A DNA stretch of 64,000 nt, taken from Diadophis punctatus similis. Lineage: Eukaryota > Chordata > Lepidosauria > Squamata > Dipsadidae. The stretch lies in assembly GCA_023053685.1 (NCBI GenBank), contig JALIGW010000013.1, positions 15,697,501 to 15,761,500 of the forward strand, read 5' to 3'. Under the pieces are notes generated by a model, which did not search any database, was not told the origin of the DNA, and saw nothing but the letters and a program-made list of their open reading frames with translations. Position 1 is the first letter of the stretch; each line of letters begins with the position of its first letter. This document shows, one piece after another, positions 24,959 through 36,993 of the stretch. A program made the position numbers and the translations under genes.

Positions 24959-25724
24959 AAGACCGATGGAGGGTAGAAAACTGAAACTTATTTGTCTTTT
25001 TCTCCCACTGTATGGTATCTGTGTGTTCGGGTTTGTCTTTGTATTTTAATAAAGTTTTAACTCCACATGCTACCTCAAATCTTGACTTTCAGGGCCTTAT
25101 AAATCAAATACATTGTTATTGAATTATTATGCCTACTAAAATCAAAACAAGGAAGGGGTTTTTTTGGAACAGATTTGTTCTGAAAACTTTCAGGCAATGG
25201 AAACAAGACTGGCAAACAAGTATCAAAAGAGTACGTGTCTCCAAATTAGCATTTCATCAAAAAAAGACAATACAATATAAAAAGATAAACTATCCAATGA
25301 AAAAGCTGGAGGGGGGAAAAGTTAACTTGGCGTCAGAAAGATAATAATGTTTGAACGTATCACAGAAAGGTGATGTTAAAAGAAGCACAAGCCTCTTGTG
25401 GCAAGGAGAAATATAATCTCCAATTTTCCAAAAATGCTTATCCACTGGAAAAAGAGCTTTAGTTTTACCATCACATTCTTAGAGTGCCTTTAGAATTTCT
25501 TTTTAATTGTATTTCTTAGCTTCACTTGTTATAAAGTGGTAACTGTGCATTGTGTTTTCTTTTCCTGTTAAACATCTTTCTCTCACTCTTCTCCCCCCCC
25601 CCTTTTGAAATTTAATTTATGTGTGGAAAGAACGTTCACCCATCTGTGAGAATTTTAATTCTTCTTTGGGGAAAGAGAAAAAACCCATTTATTTTCTATC
25701 ACTTTCCCTCCTGGTGTTTTTCAA
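24959..25724. other. Unique sequence
   Basis: No repeat or gene recognised. A C-run lies near 25592-25601. Confidence 0.35.
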
Positions 25725-25800
25725 AGCCATCAAAACAACCCTATTGCACCTCAGTTTTTGATTGTTTAATGGTGGCCATTTTGTGTGTGGTGAGGGGATG
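25725..25800. repeat. Dispersed repeat X, copy 1
   Basis: A 73-76 bp segment starting CATCAAAACAACCCTATTGC and containing TGATTGTTTAATGGTGGCCA is shared at about 93% identity with 62862-62937, in the same orientation. In both places it runs straight into a TC-rich microsatellite. The family is not recognised. Confidence 0.7.
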
Positions 25801-25801
<1 letters not shown>

Positions 25802-25876
<75 letters not shown>

Positions 25877-25899
25877 CCTCCCTCCCTCCCTCCCTCCCT

Positions 25900-25943
<44 letters not shown>
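25802..25943. repeat. (TC)n(TCCC)n(TC)n microsatellite
   Basis: A long TC run (to about 25872), about nine TCCC units, and a second TC run. Purine/pyrimidine strand bias is complete. The Ser/Leu and Arg/Glu frames are artefacts. Confidence 0.97.
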
Positions 25944-25944
<1 letters not shown>

Positions 25945-26837
25945 CACTACTCCTCCCTGAAGGCTTGGCTTTGCTTTCATTTGCTCCTATTTACTTTTTC
26001 TTCTTTTTGCTCCTGAGAGTTCCTTTAAAACAAAGCAAGATACTGTATATCTACAGCTTTGTGTTGCAGCTTAATTTGTTCAAAGGTTAAATGAGAGTGG
26101 GGGAGTATATGTACCATGTCCTGTACAAAAGAGGAGAGGGAGAAGGAGAGGGAAAGAGAGAAAGAAAAATATTTGAAAAATGCCAGGAAAAATATCTAGA
26201 AATGTGTGCAAGTCATCTCCTGAAAGTCATAACTTTCTCAGGTTTTTCATATCCTATCCTATTCTTGGAAAGTTACTAGGAATTACTATTTAATGATGTC
26301 TATGTTGCTGTCTTCTATAACTACATACTTCTTTAGGATCTAGTCCATCATGGCAATATCTTTCATGAGTTTTGTTTTTGTTTTTTCATTGTTTGAGAGC
26401 TTGACTGTTGGGGATCACATGAACACGAGTTTTTAGGACATTTTCAGAAGTGGTTTGCCATTGCTTTCTTTTTAGGGTTGGGAGAGAATGGATCTCCCAA
26501 AGTCACTTAGCTAGCTTCTATGTCTAAGGCAGGACTAGATTTTGGATTTCTTCCTTATTTGTCAACTGCCTTGACCATTAGAACCAAAATGAATCTCCCA
26601 TGAATGTATACAGTCCCTTATAGAAAACCTCTATTACGTGAACAACATCACATGGCAGGTAGAAAATTCTACAGATTAATTAATGGTTCTGTACTTAGGG
26701 TTTTGCTTGCCTTTCAGAAGTTTCAGAGAGCTGGATACAATGAACTGGGTTCTTGTGTTTTTATTTGTTGTTTTTGAAAAGAGACATTTTTAGACACATA
26801 GCAGTACAATTCTAATCACTGCGAATAAATGTCCTTA
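25944..26837. other. Unique sequence
   Basis: A short purine-rich patch (about 26130-26165) is the only notable feature. Confidence 0.35.
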
Positions 26838-26839
26838 TA

Positions 26840-27337
26840 CGAGGGTGAGTGAAAAAGTAATTCCATTTTCTTTAGGACAGGTATAATTACCAACACAGGA
26901 ACATGTTGCATATATCAAAATGAAGCTGGTCCTCTGTGGATCACATCCCTACTTCTCAAGATAGTCACCGTTTCTCTCAATAGCAATGTTCCACCTTCGA
27001 ATGAGAGCATGTATCCCTGCCTCGTAAAATTTTGTTGACTATCATCTCTTGGGCCCCATGAAAGAGGGTTTGAGGGGCAAACATTATTCCAGTGATGAGG
27101 AAGTGAAAACTGCAGTGAAGAAGTGGCTCAAAGAACAGTCAATAAAATTTTATGAGGTGGGGATACATGCTCTCATTTGAAGGTGGAACATTGCTATTGA
27201 GAGAAACGGTGACTATGTTGAGAAGTAGGGATGTGATCCACAGAGGACCAGCTTCATTTTGATCTATGCTACATGTTCCTGTGTTGGTAATTATACCTGT
27301 CCTAAAGAAAATGGAATTACTTTTTGACTCACCCTCG
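26840..27337 (+). mobile_element. Fold-back mariner derivative
   Basis: The ends CGAGGGTGAGTGAAAAAGTA and its inverse are flanked by TA (26838-26839, 27338-27339). The two arms are about 205 bp each and nearly identical as inverted copies. Between them lies a loop of about 90 bp. The right arm plus loop encode the mariner transposase C-terminus on the plus strand (DEEVKTAVKKWLKEQSIKFY, then IERNGDYVEK and stop), with one internal stop. The left arm is an inverted copy of this 3' end, so the 5' portion of a normal mariner is absent. Confidence 0.88.
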
Positions 27338-27339
27338 TA

Positions 27340-28288
27340 TTTTATCAATAACAACACCCACCAAGTACTCCATTTTACTAAAGAAAACTATTCAGAAATT
27401 GACAGTTCAGCAATGGAATAAGAGAATTCAGATCTATGTGGATATTAGCCATAATTCAACATTTTCCTTTTAACTATTTATTCATAAGGCTAAAGGGAAA
27501 ATGTAGTATTGTAAAATTAGATTCCTCCCAATCTGTAGAGTTGCTAGTGGAACTATAGCTACTGTTGTGATAGAAATAGCAATGGCCTCTGCGAGTGTGT
27601 ATTTGCAAACATAAGTGAAGAACAGCTCTAATAGCTCTAATATGATGGCTTGGCATTTGAATCTTCAAGTTGGAAGATATTCACACGATTTATTTACCAG
27701 TCTCTGCTGGCTCAATTGCTTATCTTTGAGCAGGTCATGAAATAAAGTTGTCATAGCAAGCTATTTGGAAAAGAAAATCAACCACAGAATTTTGATACAC
27801 ATAGAGAATCTTAACTAATGCTGAACAGAATATGTATATGAATGCCAGCACTTTTAAGGATCTAAATCTTATGTAATATTATTCAGCAATTAAAACTACA
27901 GAAGAGAACTGAAAATACTATGCCATAAACTGTTCACTCTTCAAACAATGTGTACCCCTTGATTAAATTATGACTTAGAAATCAACAAAATTATGACTTA
28001 GAAATCAACAGAATCTTTCAAGTTTTTACAGAAGAATATGGATATAACAAATCCCATATAATAGAGTGAAATAATCTAAGTTTGTTTTAATGTTATAATG
28101 CCACCTTTCATGAAATGGTCCTGTGTGGAAAGCTATAAATTTTGGGGATAAGAGACTTAGGAGATTTGATGATTTAGGATTATAAACAATAATGAGATCA
28201 AGAATATTTAGCTGATCCCTTTAACGTCCATTATCTTTTCCAATTAAGTCACTTGGAGCAGTTGTCTTGTATATATGTATGTACAAAC
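27340..28288. other. Unique sequence with one short tandem duplication
   Basis: No gene or transposon recognised. A perfect 23-bp unit is repeated twice at 27965-28010. Confidence 0.4.
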
Positions 28289-28435
28289 CAGTAGTGGGTT
28301 CTAAAACCCTTTACTACCGGTTCGCATGCGTGCTTGCGCACACGCTGCTTCTGGGCATGTGCAGAAGCATCCCGGGTGGGTGGGTGGAGGCTCCCACTGC
28401 TGGCACTACTGGTTCTTAGAACTGGGCTGAACCAG
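28289..28435. mobile_element. hAT MITE, CAGGGGTG family, degenerate copy 3
   Basis: The 5' end CAGTAGTGGGTTCTAAAACC, the ACTACCGGTTCGCATGCG motif and the core CTTCTGGGCATGTGCAGAAG match the family. The 3' terminus is eroded. The best duplication is gtacaaac (28281-28288) against gagcaaac (28436-28443), 6 of 8. Confidence 0.6.
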
Positions 28436-28634
28436 GAGCAAACATAATCACACAGACATATACTTTATTGCTTAATTGTGTATATGTTCCAGGGTGCATA
28501 TGTCTAAGTGAATCCCAGTAAAAAATTATTTTTGGATAGCTTTGGTTTTATTTTAAAAACAGCCTAAAACCCTACCTACTGTCAAACTATTCACTAGGCT
28601 GCATTACTATTACTATTAGTTTTTCTCATCGTTC

Positions 28635-28968
28635 CAGAGGTGGGATCCTGCCTCTGATTGTCGGTGCGGCTAATAGCTGTTCTTCGGCACAGAGCCGAAG
28701 ACGCTGCTGCCGTTCGCGGATCCAGAACCTTCCCCGGGCGCTTTCCCCGCCCACATGGATGCCGCCAATTGCATTCTTTTGCCCTCTGCACATGTGCAAA
28801 GCGTTCCGCATGCACAGAGGGCAAAAGAACGCAATTGGCGGCATCCATGTGGGCAGGGAAAGCGCCCGGGGAAGGCTCTGGATCCGCGAACGGCAGCAGC
28901 GTCTTCGGCTCTGCGCTGAAGAACAGCTATTAGCCGCACCGGCAATCAGAGGCAGGAACCCACCTCTG
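28635..28968. mobile_element. hAT MITE, CAGGGGTG family, copy 4: nearly perfect 334-bp palindrome
   Basis: The termini are CAGAGGTGGGATCCTGCC and the inverse ending CCCACCTCTG. A perfect 8-bp duplication, catcgttc, flanks it (28627-28634, 28969-28976). The two arms, about 160 bp each, differ at only a few positions, most of them C/T or G/A changes. Four long overlapping frames appear on both strands purely because of the palindrome. Confidence 0.95.
28787..28798. promoter_or_regulatory. Deaminated NRF1-type palindrome in MITE copy 4
   Basis: TGCACATGTGCA is the form expected if both CpGs of TGCGCATGCGCA were lost by methylation-driven deamination. It no longer fits the NRF1 consensus. Confidence 0.4.
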
Positions 28969-29238
28969 CATCGTTCCTATCACCCATCTCCTCCCACTTA
29001 TGACTGTATGACTGTAACTTGTTGCTTGTATCCTTACGATTTATATTCATATTGATTGTTTCCTGATTGCTTACTTGAACCCTATGACAACCATTCTTGA
29101 CAAATGTATCTTTTCTTTTATGTACATTGAGAGCATATGCACCAAAGACAAATTCCTTGTGTGTCCAATCACACTTGGCCAATAAAGAATTCTATTCTGT
29201 TCAATTCAATTCAATTCAATTCTATTCTATTCTATTCT

Positions 29239-29742
29239 AGACTCTTCACACACACACATACAGGGGAATATATATATGTATTCATGTATTTTAAATACAG
29301 GCAAATTGAGGAAGCTCTGGTCTCACAATGCCTTTGTTCTTGAATGGCTTTGGAAAATACTGTACATGGCATCTGCAGCCTTAAAAACCACACGGAAGAG
29401 TGCCCTTTTCTCATGTTTTTTTTAGAAGCTGTGAAGGTGCCATGAGAGCCACGGTGAGTTTGCTGCAGCAAGTTGGCTGTGGCGAGTTGCCCGTGGTGAG
29501 TTGTTGTAGACCCACTTCTGGAATATCTGGAGGCTATGCAAGAACAGATTAAATTATGACTTCCAGAGACCACATGAGAGACACCCCCATTCTTGCATGG
29601 TCTCCATAGCCTCCACAAATCTCATGAAAATGGTCTCTGTGCTTTTAAGAATAGCTGTTGGGTATTGAGAAACATTGACAAGTCGCCTAAAATGTCATGG
29701 CATGTCACCTTTGACACACATGTCATAGGTATGCCATCACTG
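29239..29742. mobile_element. Probable hAT 3' fragment within uncertain sequence
   Basis: The segment ends GGTATGCCATCACTG at 29742, the inverse of the common hAT terminus CAGTGATGGC, followed by tactagag. An internal inverted repeat (GGAGGCTATG near 29530 against CATAGCCTCC near 29609) is present. I could not find the 5' terminus, so only the right end is supported. Confidence 0.4.
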
Positions 29743-30384
29743 TACTAGAGCAGGTACAATGCAAGTGGAACAATAGTTTTATTCTTTCCCTCACATTAAA
29801 GCTATTCATTTGCTAGGGCAAGTCCCCAGGCTCCATATGTGTCTACCAGACTTTATCAACAATCTTTTTCCAAGTTCTTTACCAGTTGAAATCTAAAAGC
29901 CAATTAGGACTGATTTTTTTTCCTGTTGTGATACTCCAGTTGTGGCATCACAGTTCTGGAATGCCTACCCTAACCCTAACTCAATTCTACAATGTCTTCC
30001 CAGCATGGTTGTCCGATGCCTAACATGATGTTTCTAACGTTTCATCATTCTATTTTAAAATGTTGCATTTGTATTTTTAATGGATTGATGTTATATTGAA
30101 TGCATCTTGCATTTTACACATGCTAATTACTTCTATTTACTGTATGTGGCCTGAAACGGAACTTGTCTTCTTTGGAACTACACCACTGACTCACATTCAG
30201 TTTGGAATGAAATCTTATTTCAAGATCTCCTCTTTCAGTACTGTTATCATGCATGATATTTTTCATCCTATGTCTGTGGATTTGGTTTTGTGTTTCCTAG
30301 GCAAACTTCTGCATTTGTCTCTGGTAAATTGCCATGCCAGCCATACTTAAGTAGCTTAAAGATATGTCTAGAAGATTTCCAAAA

Positions 30385-30389
<5 letters not shown>
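29743..30389. other. Unique sequence
   Basis: No repeat or gene recognised. Two CCCTAA units at 29966-29980 are too few to be a telomeric repeat. Confidence 0.35.
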
Positions 30390-30390
<1 letters not shown>

Positions 30391-30457
<67 letters not shown>

Positions 30458-30477
30458 TCTCTGTCTCTCTCTCTCTC
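30391..30477. repeat. (TC)n microsatellite
   Basis: A TC run with two TG interruptions. Confidence 0.96.
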
Positions 30478-30519
30478 CTATCTAATCTAACTCAAAATCT
30501 TTTGACTTCTGATAATTCC

Positions 30520-31080
30520 ATATTGTTTCAAGGCTGATGCAGTTTGATGTCTTTAGATTCTGATCTAGCTTGACTGGTTTATATTTCCTTGGAGGCTCCT
30601 TTCCCCACTTTTTAAATATATGGTAACATTGCTCTCCTCCATTCATCCAGTACTTCATCTGTTCTCCAGGATTTCATATGCATAAAAAGTTTGGCCAGTC
30701 CATTAGTTTCTTCAGTAATCTAGGATTCATTTCATCTGGCCCTGGAGATTCAAACTCATTAATGTAAATAGATATTTGCTGACCGTATTTATATCAACTC
30801 AAGCTTCAAACTTGCCTCTTCATCCTGCTGTTTACAATTGCTGGGTGGAACATATATCCTCTTTGAAGGAGATTGAGCCAAAATAAGAGCTGCGTAGCTC
30901 TGTTTTTTCTTATTACTTGTTGGCATTCTGCTCTCTTTCCTAAGCAGGAACTATACATTTCTCTTCCTTTTATTTTGAACATATTTTAAGTAGTCCTTTT
31001 GCTGTTCCTAGCATCTTTCTTTAGTTTGTAAATATTACAATTTTTGTGCTGGTGACATCTCTAAAGTTCCGGGTTCCTTG
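30520..31080 (-). mobile_element. Old CR1/L3-like LINE fragment, reverse transcriptase region
   Basis: On the minus strand, frame-broken peptides match the CR1 RT fingers: GEMNPRLLKKLMDWPNF, then IFKKWGKEPPRKYKPVKLDQ. The endonuclease-RT linker lies further 5'. Multiple frameshifts show age. It is clearly older than the copies at 17.5 and 24.6 kb. Confidence 0.65.
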
Positions 31081-31923
31081 TGTTTCTTGCTGGAGACCCA
31101 TCTTTATTTATGTATTTATTTCTTTAAACATTTTATATATAGCCATAATAATATAAAACACTCCTGATGGTTAAAAATATTTTTTTTGTATCTCCAATAT
31201 TGTACTTTGCCTTTAAATACTGTACCAGGTTATATTGCTTTTTTTGGTGTTCTTGACAGAGTTGCAGGCTTTATGCAGAGCTGGCTCATAAACTGGAAGT
31301 CTTCCTGGACTTGTAGCACTTGTTCAAAGACCAGGTGGCAGCAATGGTCAGGAAAGTCTTGACATAGTTACACCTGCTGAAAAGGTAACAACCTCTTCTG
31401 GATCAGGAGGCCATATTCATGGTCACTCATGCTTAATCTATGTGGGCTGTCCTTGGACTCTGTAGAAGTTTCAACTGTCTAGAATGCAACAACTCAAGTG
31501 AATGCCTCAAGGTTTCTGCATATAATACCTCTACTTTGGGGATTATCTTTGATAGTTCTCTTTAGATGCAATTCAAGTTGTTGGTTGTCACATTCTTCAG
31601 TAATACTTATGGAGCTACTTTCATCCAGTGGCCTTTGTCTAAGATCTGGTTGAATAGGGTTCTGTCATCTTGAAGGATACCAGAGATGAGTCTTCTCAAT
31701 TCAATTAATTCTCTTTGGAACAACATGCCATCAGAAATTAGATTCTCCCTCACCTGCTGATTTTAGGAAGCTCACTGAACTGTGTCCATGGAATAACTAT
31801 GAGAAGCAGGATCTTCTTGTTACGGGCTTTCTCCATGTTTGTAATTTTAAATGTTCATTGTGCACCAGGTTTACCATATCCATAATTTAATTAAATTGTT
31901 TCATTTGTCTAAAATCTTCATCC
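31081..31923. other. Mostly unclassified, possible old L2 sequence
   Basis: At about 31280-31620 the plus strand gives weak L2-like peptides broken by stops (KLEVFLDL, QVAAMVRKVL). This could be the 5' continuation of the L2 at 31924. The remainder is not recognised. Confidence 0.3.
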
Positions 31924-32347
31924 CTCCGGGACCACATTCTGCCTCATACTTCCCTCCGACCGGTTAGGTCCCACAGAGTGGGTCTCCTCCAGGTCCTGTC
32001 AGCCAAACAATGCCGACTGGCAGGCCCTAGGGGGAGGGCCTTCTCTGTGGGGGGCCCCGCACTCTGGAACCAACTTCCCCCAGAGATCCGAATTATCCCC
32101 ACCCTGCTGGCCTTCCGAATAGCCATTAAGACATGGCTCTTCCTGCAGGCAGGGGTTTGAGACAATTTTATATCCGAGATCTCCCCCGGTATGTATGTTG
32201 TTGGACGTCTTTTTTAACTTTTTAAAACTGTTTTTAAATAAGTTTATTGTTTAGTGTTCTCTTAAAATGTTGTACGCCGCCCTGAGTCCTTAGGGAGTAG
32301 GGCGGCATAGAAGAACCTAATAATAAATAATAATAATAAATGAATAA
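31924..32347 (+). mobile_element. L2 LINE 3' end, copy 2
   Basis: The plus-strand frame 31978-32160 encodes the L2 terminus MGLLQVLSAKQCRLAGPRGR, AFSVGGPALWNQLPPEIRII and KTWLFLQAGV, then stop. The 3' UTR contains the hairpin-like CGCCCTGAGTCC and GGGAGTAGGGCGGC pair and ends in AATAATAAATAAATA-type units. The copy is 5' truncated at 31924. Confidence 0.9.
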
Positions 32348-34005
32348 ATATTGTAAGATGGCTTGTGAGTCCTTTGGCACTGGAATGGCATGAAAGCCCC
32401 AACATGTAAGTAGATCTATCCATCCATCCATCCATAGTGTTGCTGTTATCCATTTCTCCATTTACTTTGAGCCAGAATGAATGATGTTGTTTCATTCAGA
32501 TAGCTTATGGAGTAATTATGTACAATTACTTTAATTCTGTTAGTTTTGTTTCTTTTGAGTCAATTAGATTCTTCAGGTCTTATATTCATTAGTGGAGACA
32601 GGTCTGTGTTATATTTATTAAATCAAGTTTGCCTTCTAGTTCCAAGCCTTAAGCTTATCTTTTTTATTTCTCATACCTTGAGCATTAAAGTATAAAACAA
32701 CAAAAATATTAACTTTATGAACCAATGTTTTTCTAATTTTTCACTTTGTAATTTAATAAACCCCAATGCAGCAATTCTTCACCTTTCTTCAACAGTCTAA
32801 TGCACTAGTTCATATTTGAAGTCCTTATTTTGTTTTCTTTTAAAATCATTATCCCTGTAGACTTGCTCTATTTAAAGCCCTGCTGAAAAATTTCACCATA
32901 TTTGTGGTTGTATGGTTCCGTCTATCACCTAACATTAATCACAGTCCCATATATAATCCAGTTAAATTCAAATTATCCCAGTTTTATAAATAAATAAAGT
33001 TTTATAAATAAATAAAATACATTCTTGTTGACTCAGAAGCCCCATAGAAAGTCACTCCCTGGTAATAAGCCTAAAATAATAGCGTATGAATGAAATAATT
33101 ATAATTCCCAGTGTGTTAGTATATAGAGGCAAAATATTCCAGGAACGATGCTTTAGCTACTTTATTGCCTAATCTACTGCCTGTCTATTGAAGCTCAACT
33201 CTGACTGAATTGCAAAGCTGTGAAACAATAGTAAATGTTGATATGATTTCAGTCTATTTAGCTATGTTAGAAAATGCTGTTTTAATCACTTTTAAGTCCA
33301 CAGTGTTGATCAACAAATCCTTCACCCCACACCTCCTTCTAATTCCTCCTCCTTTCTGTTAGTATATAGTATATGTATATAGCTATTTTTTGTATTTTCA
33401 AAAAAAATGCTCAAAATGCAATTACGTGAAAATGGAAAAAACAAAATGAAATATCTAAAGTACACATAAAACATATTCTGAAATTCAAAGAATACTCTTA
33501 TGTATGTGTCTGTATATTTGTAAATGTAAATGCCTGCATCTCCACTGAAATCAATTATCTTTTGGATACTCTAAAACCAGAAAATTTGTTATGTCTTTAA
33601 ATCCTGAAGATAAGTAGTAGTAAAAACAAATATTTATAGGATCAGAGGCTAATGAGATGGGAATCAATCATAGTTGGGTTAACTGGAATAATTATGCAGA
33701 TGTATAACAAATGACTCTGAATCTCAAGGCAGATAAAAGAATGAGCATTGACTTAGTAGGTGGATGAAAAGAGACTGGAAAACAAGTTTCTTTCTACTCC
33801 TATGTTCAGCAGTGGACTTTGTTGCTCCTGTTTGTCAGCACTACAAGGTAAGTCATATAAGGATACAAATTCCACAAGCACTACAGAACTCTTTTGTTGA
33901 AGAATATATTACCAGAATCTTGAACACCTGCCAGTTTCCACCTCTCCCCTCTTATACCAACCAGAATCAAGATGAGATTATTTTGAGTTTTGTCAGAGTA
34001 ATGAA
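32348..34005. other. Unique AT-rich sequence
   Basis: No gene or repeat family recognised. Two TTTATAAATAAATAAA copies sit side by side at about 32983-33016. Confidence 0.4.
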
Positions 34006-34385
34006 AATGTAAATGCTGACCAGCTGTTGTAAGGCTGCTGTAAATGCTGATGCAATGAGGATGAGTCAGCAGGGTTATTGTCACTTTAAGACTGAGGATG
34101 AGTCAGCAGGGTTACTGCCGTTTTAAGCAGCTCTCTATATAAGGGAGGCCATGAGAGGGAGTATCTCTCTCTCCTCATGTATCAATCTCTTTGTGTGCTA
34201 TCAGCATTGTAGTTCTCCGTGTAGAGGTGAAGATTGCTTGCTTGCTTGGTATGTGCCTACCATGTGCATGTATGTATTTAGAAGTCTTGTATATAAACCA
34301 CTGTTTGTAAGACAAACCTCTGTGTACTATATATTGCTCTTGGGTTGTCTCAAAATAGTAGTCACGCTGTGCACATTCTGACAAG
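34006..34385 (+). mobile_element. Candidate solo LTR with TATA box
   Basis: The segment begins TGTAAATGCTGACC and ends CACATTCTGACA. It carries a TATA box (CTATATAAGG at about 34135) and, upstream, a two-fold repeat of GAGGATGAGTCAGCAGGGTT (about 34057 and 34096), each holding the AP-1-type site TGAGTCA. This layout fits a U3-R-U5 structure. No target duplication, primer-binding site or internal retroviral sequence is visible, so it is only a candidate. Confidence 0.4.
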
Positions 34386-34898
34386 TTTATTTCCTTACAT
34401 ACTGTTCTAACTTCTTTCCAAGCACTAAGTTAACATCTACTTAACAGTTTTTACATTCCTTCTTCAAGGTTATCAGCACACAGCTCTACACTACTTTCCC
34501 TGTGAGACTGAGTCTCCCTCACAAACATGAAGAAGAGTCTTGCACATCACTTTAGGAACTAATTACAGACTCATTCCCTCACTTTCAATTTGCATCTCCC
34601 CAAGATCAACAAACAAATTTTGTCACACAGAGTTTGCTAGAGTTGGAACATTTCCCCCTCTTCTCACCTTATAGTACCGAACAGTTTACCATGGTGGGAA
34701 TCACAAAATCCTATTCATCCTGTGTTTCTCTTTATATTGATAGCAGTGGCAAGTCAGAATTTGGGGGATTGTGGTGGAATTTCAGATGCATGGTTTGTAC
34801 ATCTGTTGCTTTCTCCCATGGTCTCTCCAACCCAGGGCAACCATTTCAATGAATTAGAAATTCCAAATGTCTTCTCTTTTGCCCAGAGTTCAGAATAT
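34386..34898. other. Unique sequence
   Basis: No repeat or gene recognised. Confidence 0.35.
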
Positions 34899-35672
<774 letters not shown>

Positions 35673-36886
35673 TAATATTCCTCTTGATTCTCCAGAATGG
35701 AAATGCCTTGGGATGAACTCTTCTTCTAAATGCTCCAATGTGTCTTATCTCAATAACTCAACTCTCAGTTCAGCAGTAAGTCCTATATAAGTCAAAATCA
35801 TTTCGTCTCACTTCTTTGAAATATAACTGAAAAATCTGATGTAAACTCACAAACTCAATGATTGCACTCTTTCAGCTTGCAGATCTCTTAATTCATTGTT
35901 CTCCCTGCTAAATCATCATATGAAAGTCTAAATCTTTGCATGAAGTTCTGGTAATTTCCCAGCAATGGATCATTTGCTCTCAGTGAGGAACACAGCCCCT
36001 TTGCCTGCCTCTTCTTTCAACAGACTCAAGCCAAAAGTCACTCTGAAGAAATTCTCTGATTTACAAAACTACAGCAGTTTTAAAACCAGCTGACCTAGAT
36101 AAGCCAGACAAACAAGGCCACCAACCAAAGTTTGTTTGTTTGTTTATTTATTAATTCAATTTGAATGCCACCCGATTCCAAATGTCAGGAAAACCTTGAA
36201 TTTTGAAAACAAAAACAAAAAGGCAGTTCTGAAAAAGGAGAAAGCACGAGAAAGAAACTCAAAATAATTATGTTTTGATTAAGCAGGGTATATAGTAAGT
36301 TGAAATGAACAGGTATTTTGACAGGCTTCCAAGAGTTTGTTACAATACCTTAACACATTAAAGTATTTCCTAGCAATTCCTGTTTATCTATCTTGAAGGG
36401 CTGACATTGGTGCGGAAGGATGGCTCTGTTGTTAGTTCAAGGTGTCAGTAAAAATGAAAAAGGCTTAGCTGATTAGTTTAAAGAGGAGACACAAGATTAA
36501 ATACAGGGCAGATTCATTTAATAAGATATCCCAGAGACTTTGTCAGGAATATTCTATGTCTGCTTTGGTATTAATGGGAAACTCAAAGAACTGTGAAGAG
36601 GTATGGAGAAGAAGGACATTATTTTTCTCCTCCCTCATTAGTCATTCATCAGAGACCCTGGAAGTTGAATATATGCAGCTAGAAGTAGAACTTCTAAAGT
36701 AGAACTGGAAGTGGAACTTCATAAGAACTTAAATTGGTAGGAGCAAATTTGACTAAACAGTATTGTTACTCAGTTTCCATTTTGATAAAGCCAAACCTGC
36801 CAATAGTTCAAAAAAATTAAAATCTTTGGGGGATTTTCTTGCATTGGTGTGCAGAACTACATAGTAGGTTTACATGTGGATTAGAC
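35673..36886. other. Unique sequence with a short L2 tail remnant
   Basis: At 36129-36180, TTTG/TTTA units followed by ATTCAATTTGAATGCCACCC are a minus-strand L2 3' end. Nothing else is recognised. Confidence 0.45.
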
Positions 36887-36985
36887 CAGGGGTCTCCAGC
36901 CTTGGCAACTTTAAAACTTGTGGACTTCAACTCCCAGAATTCCTCAGTCCACAAGTCTTAAAGTTGCCAAGGTTGGAGACCTCTG
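36887..36985. mobile_element. 99-bp palindromic hAT MITE, Buster-type target
   Basis: The termini are CAGGGGTCTCCAGCCTTGGC and the inverse ending GGTTGGAGACCTCTG. A perfect duplication, gattagac, flanks it (36879-36886, 36986-36993) and has TA at positions 4-5. The core GTGGACTTCAACTCCCA is shared with the element at 23991. Confidence 0.92.
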
Positions 36986-36993
36986 GATTAGAC

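Larger units (their letters stand above)
28575..29238 (+). mobile_element. LINE 3' UTR, family D, copy B, split by a MITE
   Basis: The sequence corresponds to the reverse complement of copy A (10868-11310), starting in the UTR just after ORF2. It ends in AATAAAGAATTCTATTCTG and a pentanucleotide tail of TTCAA and TTCTA units (29198-29238). A hAT MITE occupies 28635-28968. After the MITE a short insertion (ACTTATGACTGTATG) is specific to this copy. Confidence 0.82.

Noticed and set aside
28594..29055. Five overlapping frames on both strands with similar proteins
   Set aside because: The similarity between strands is caused by the MITE palindrome. These are not genes.
29966..29980. Telomere-like CCCTAA units
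   Set aside because: Only about two units, far too short for an interstitial telomeric repeat.
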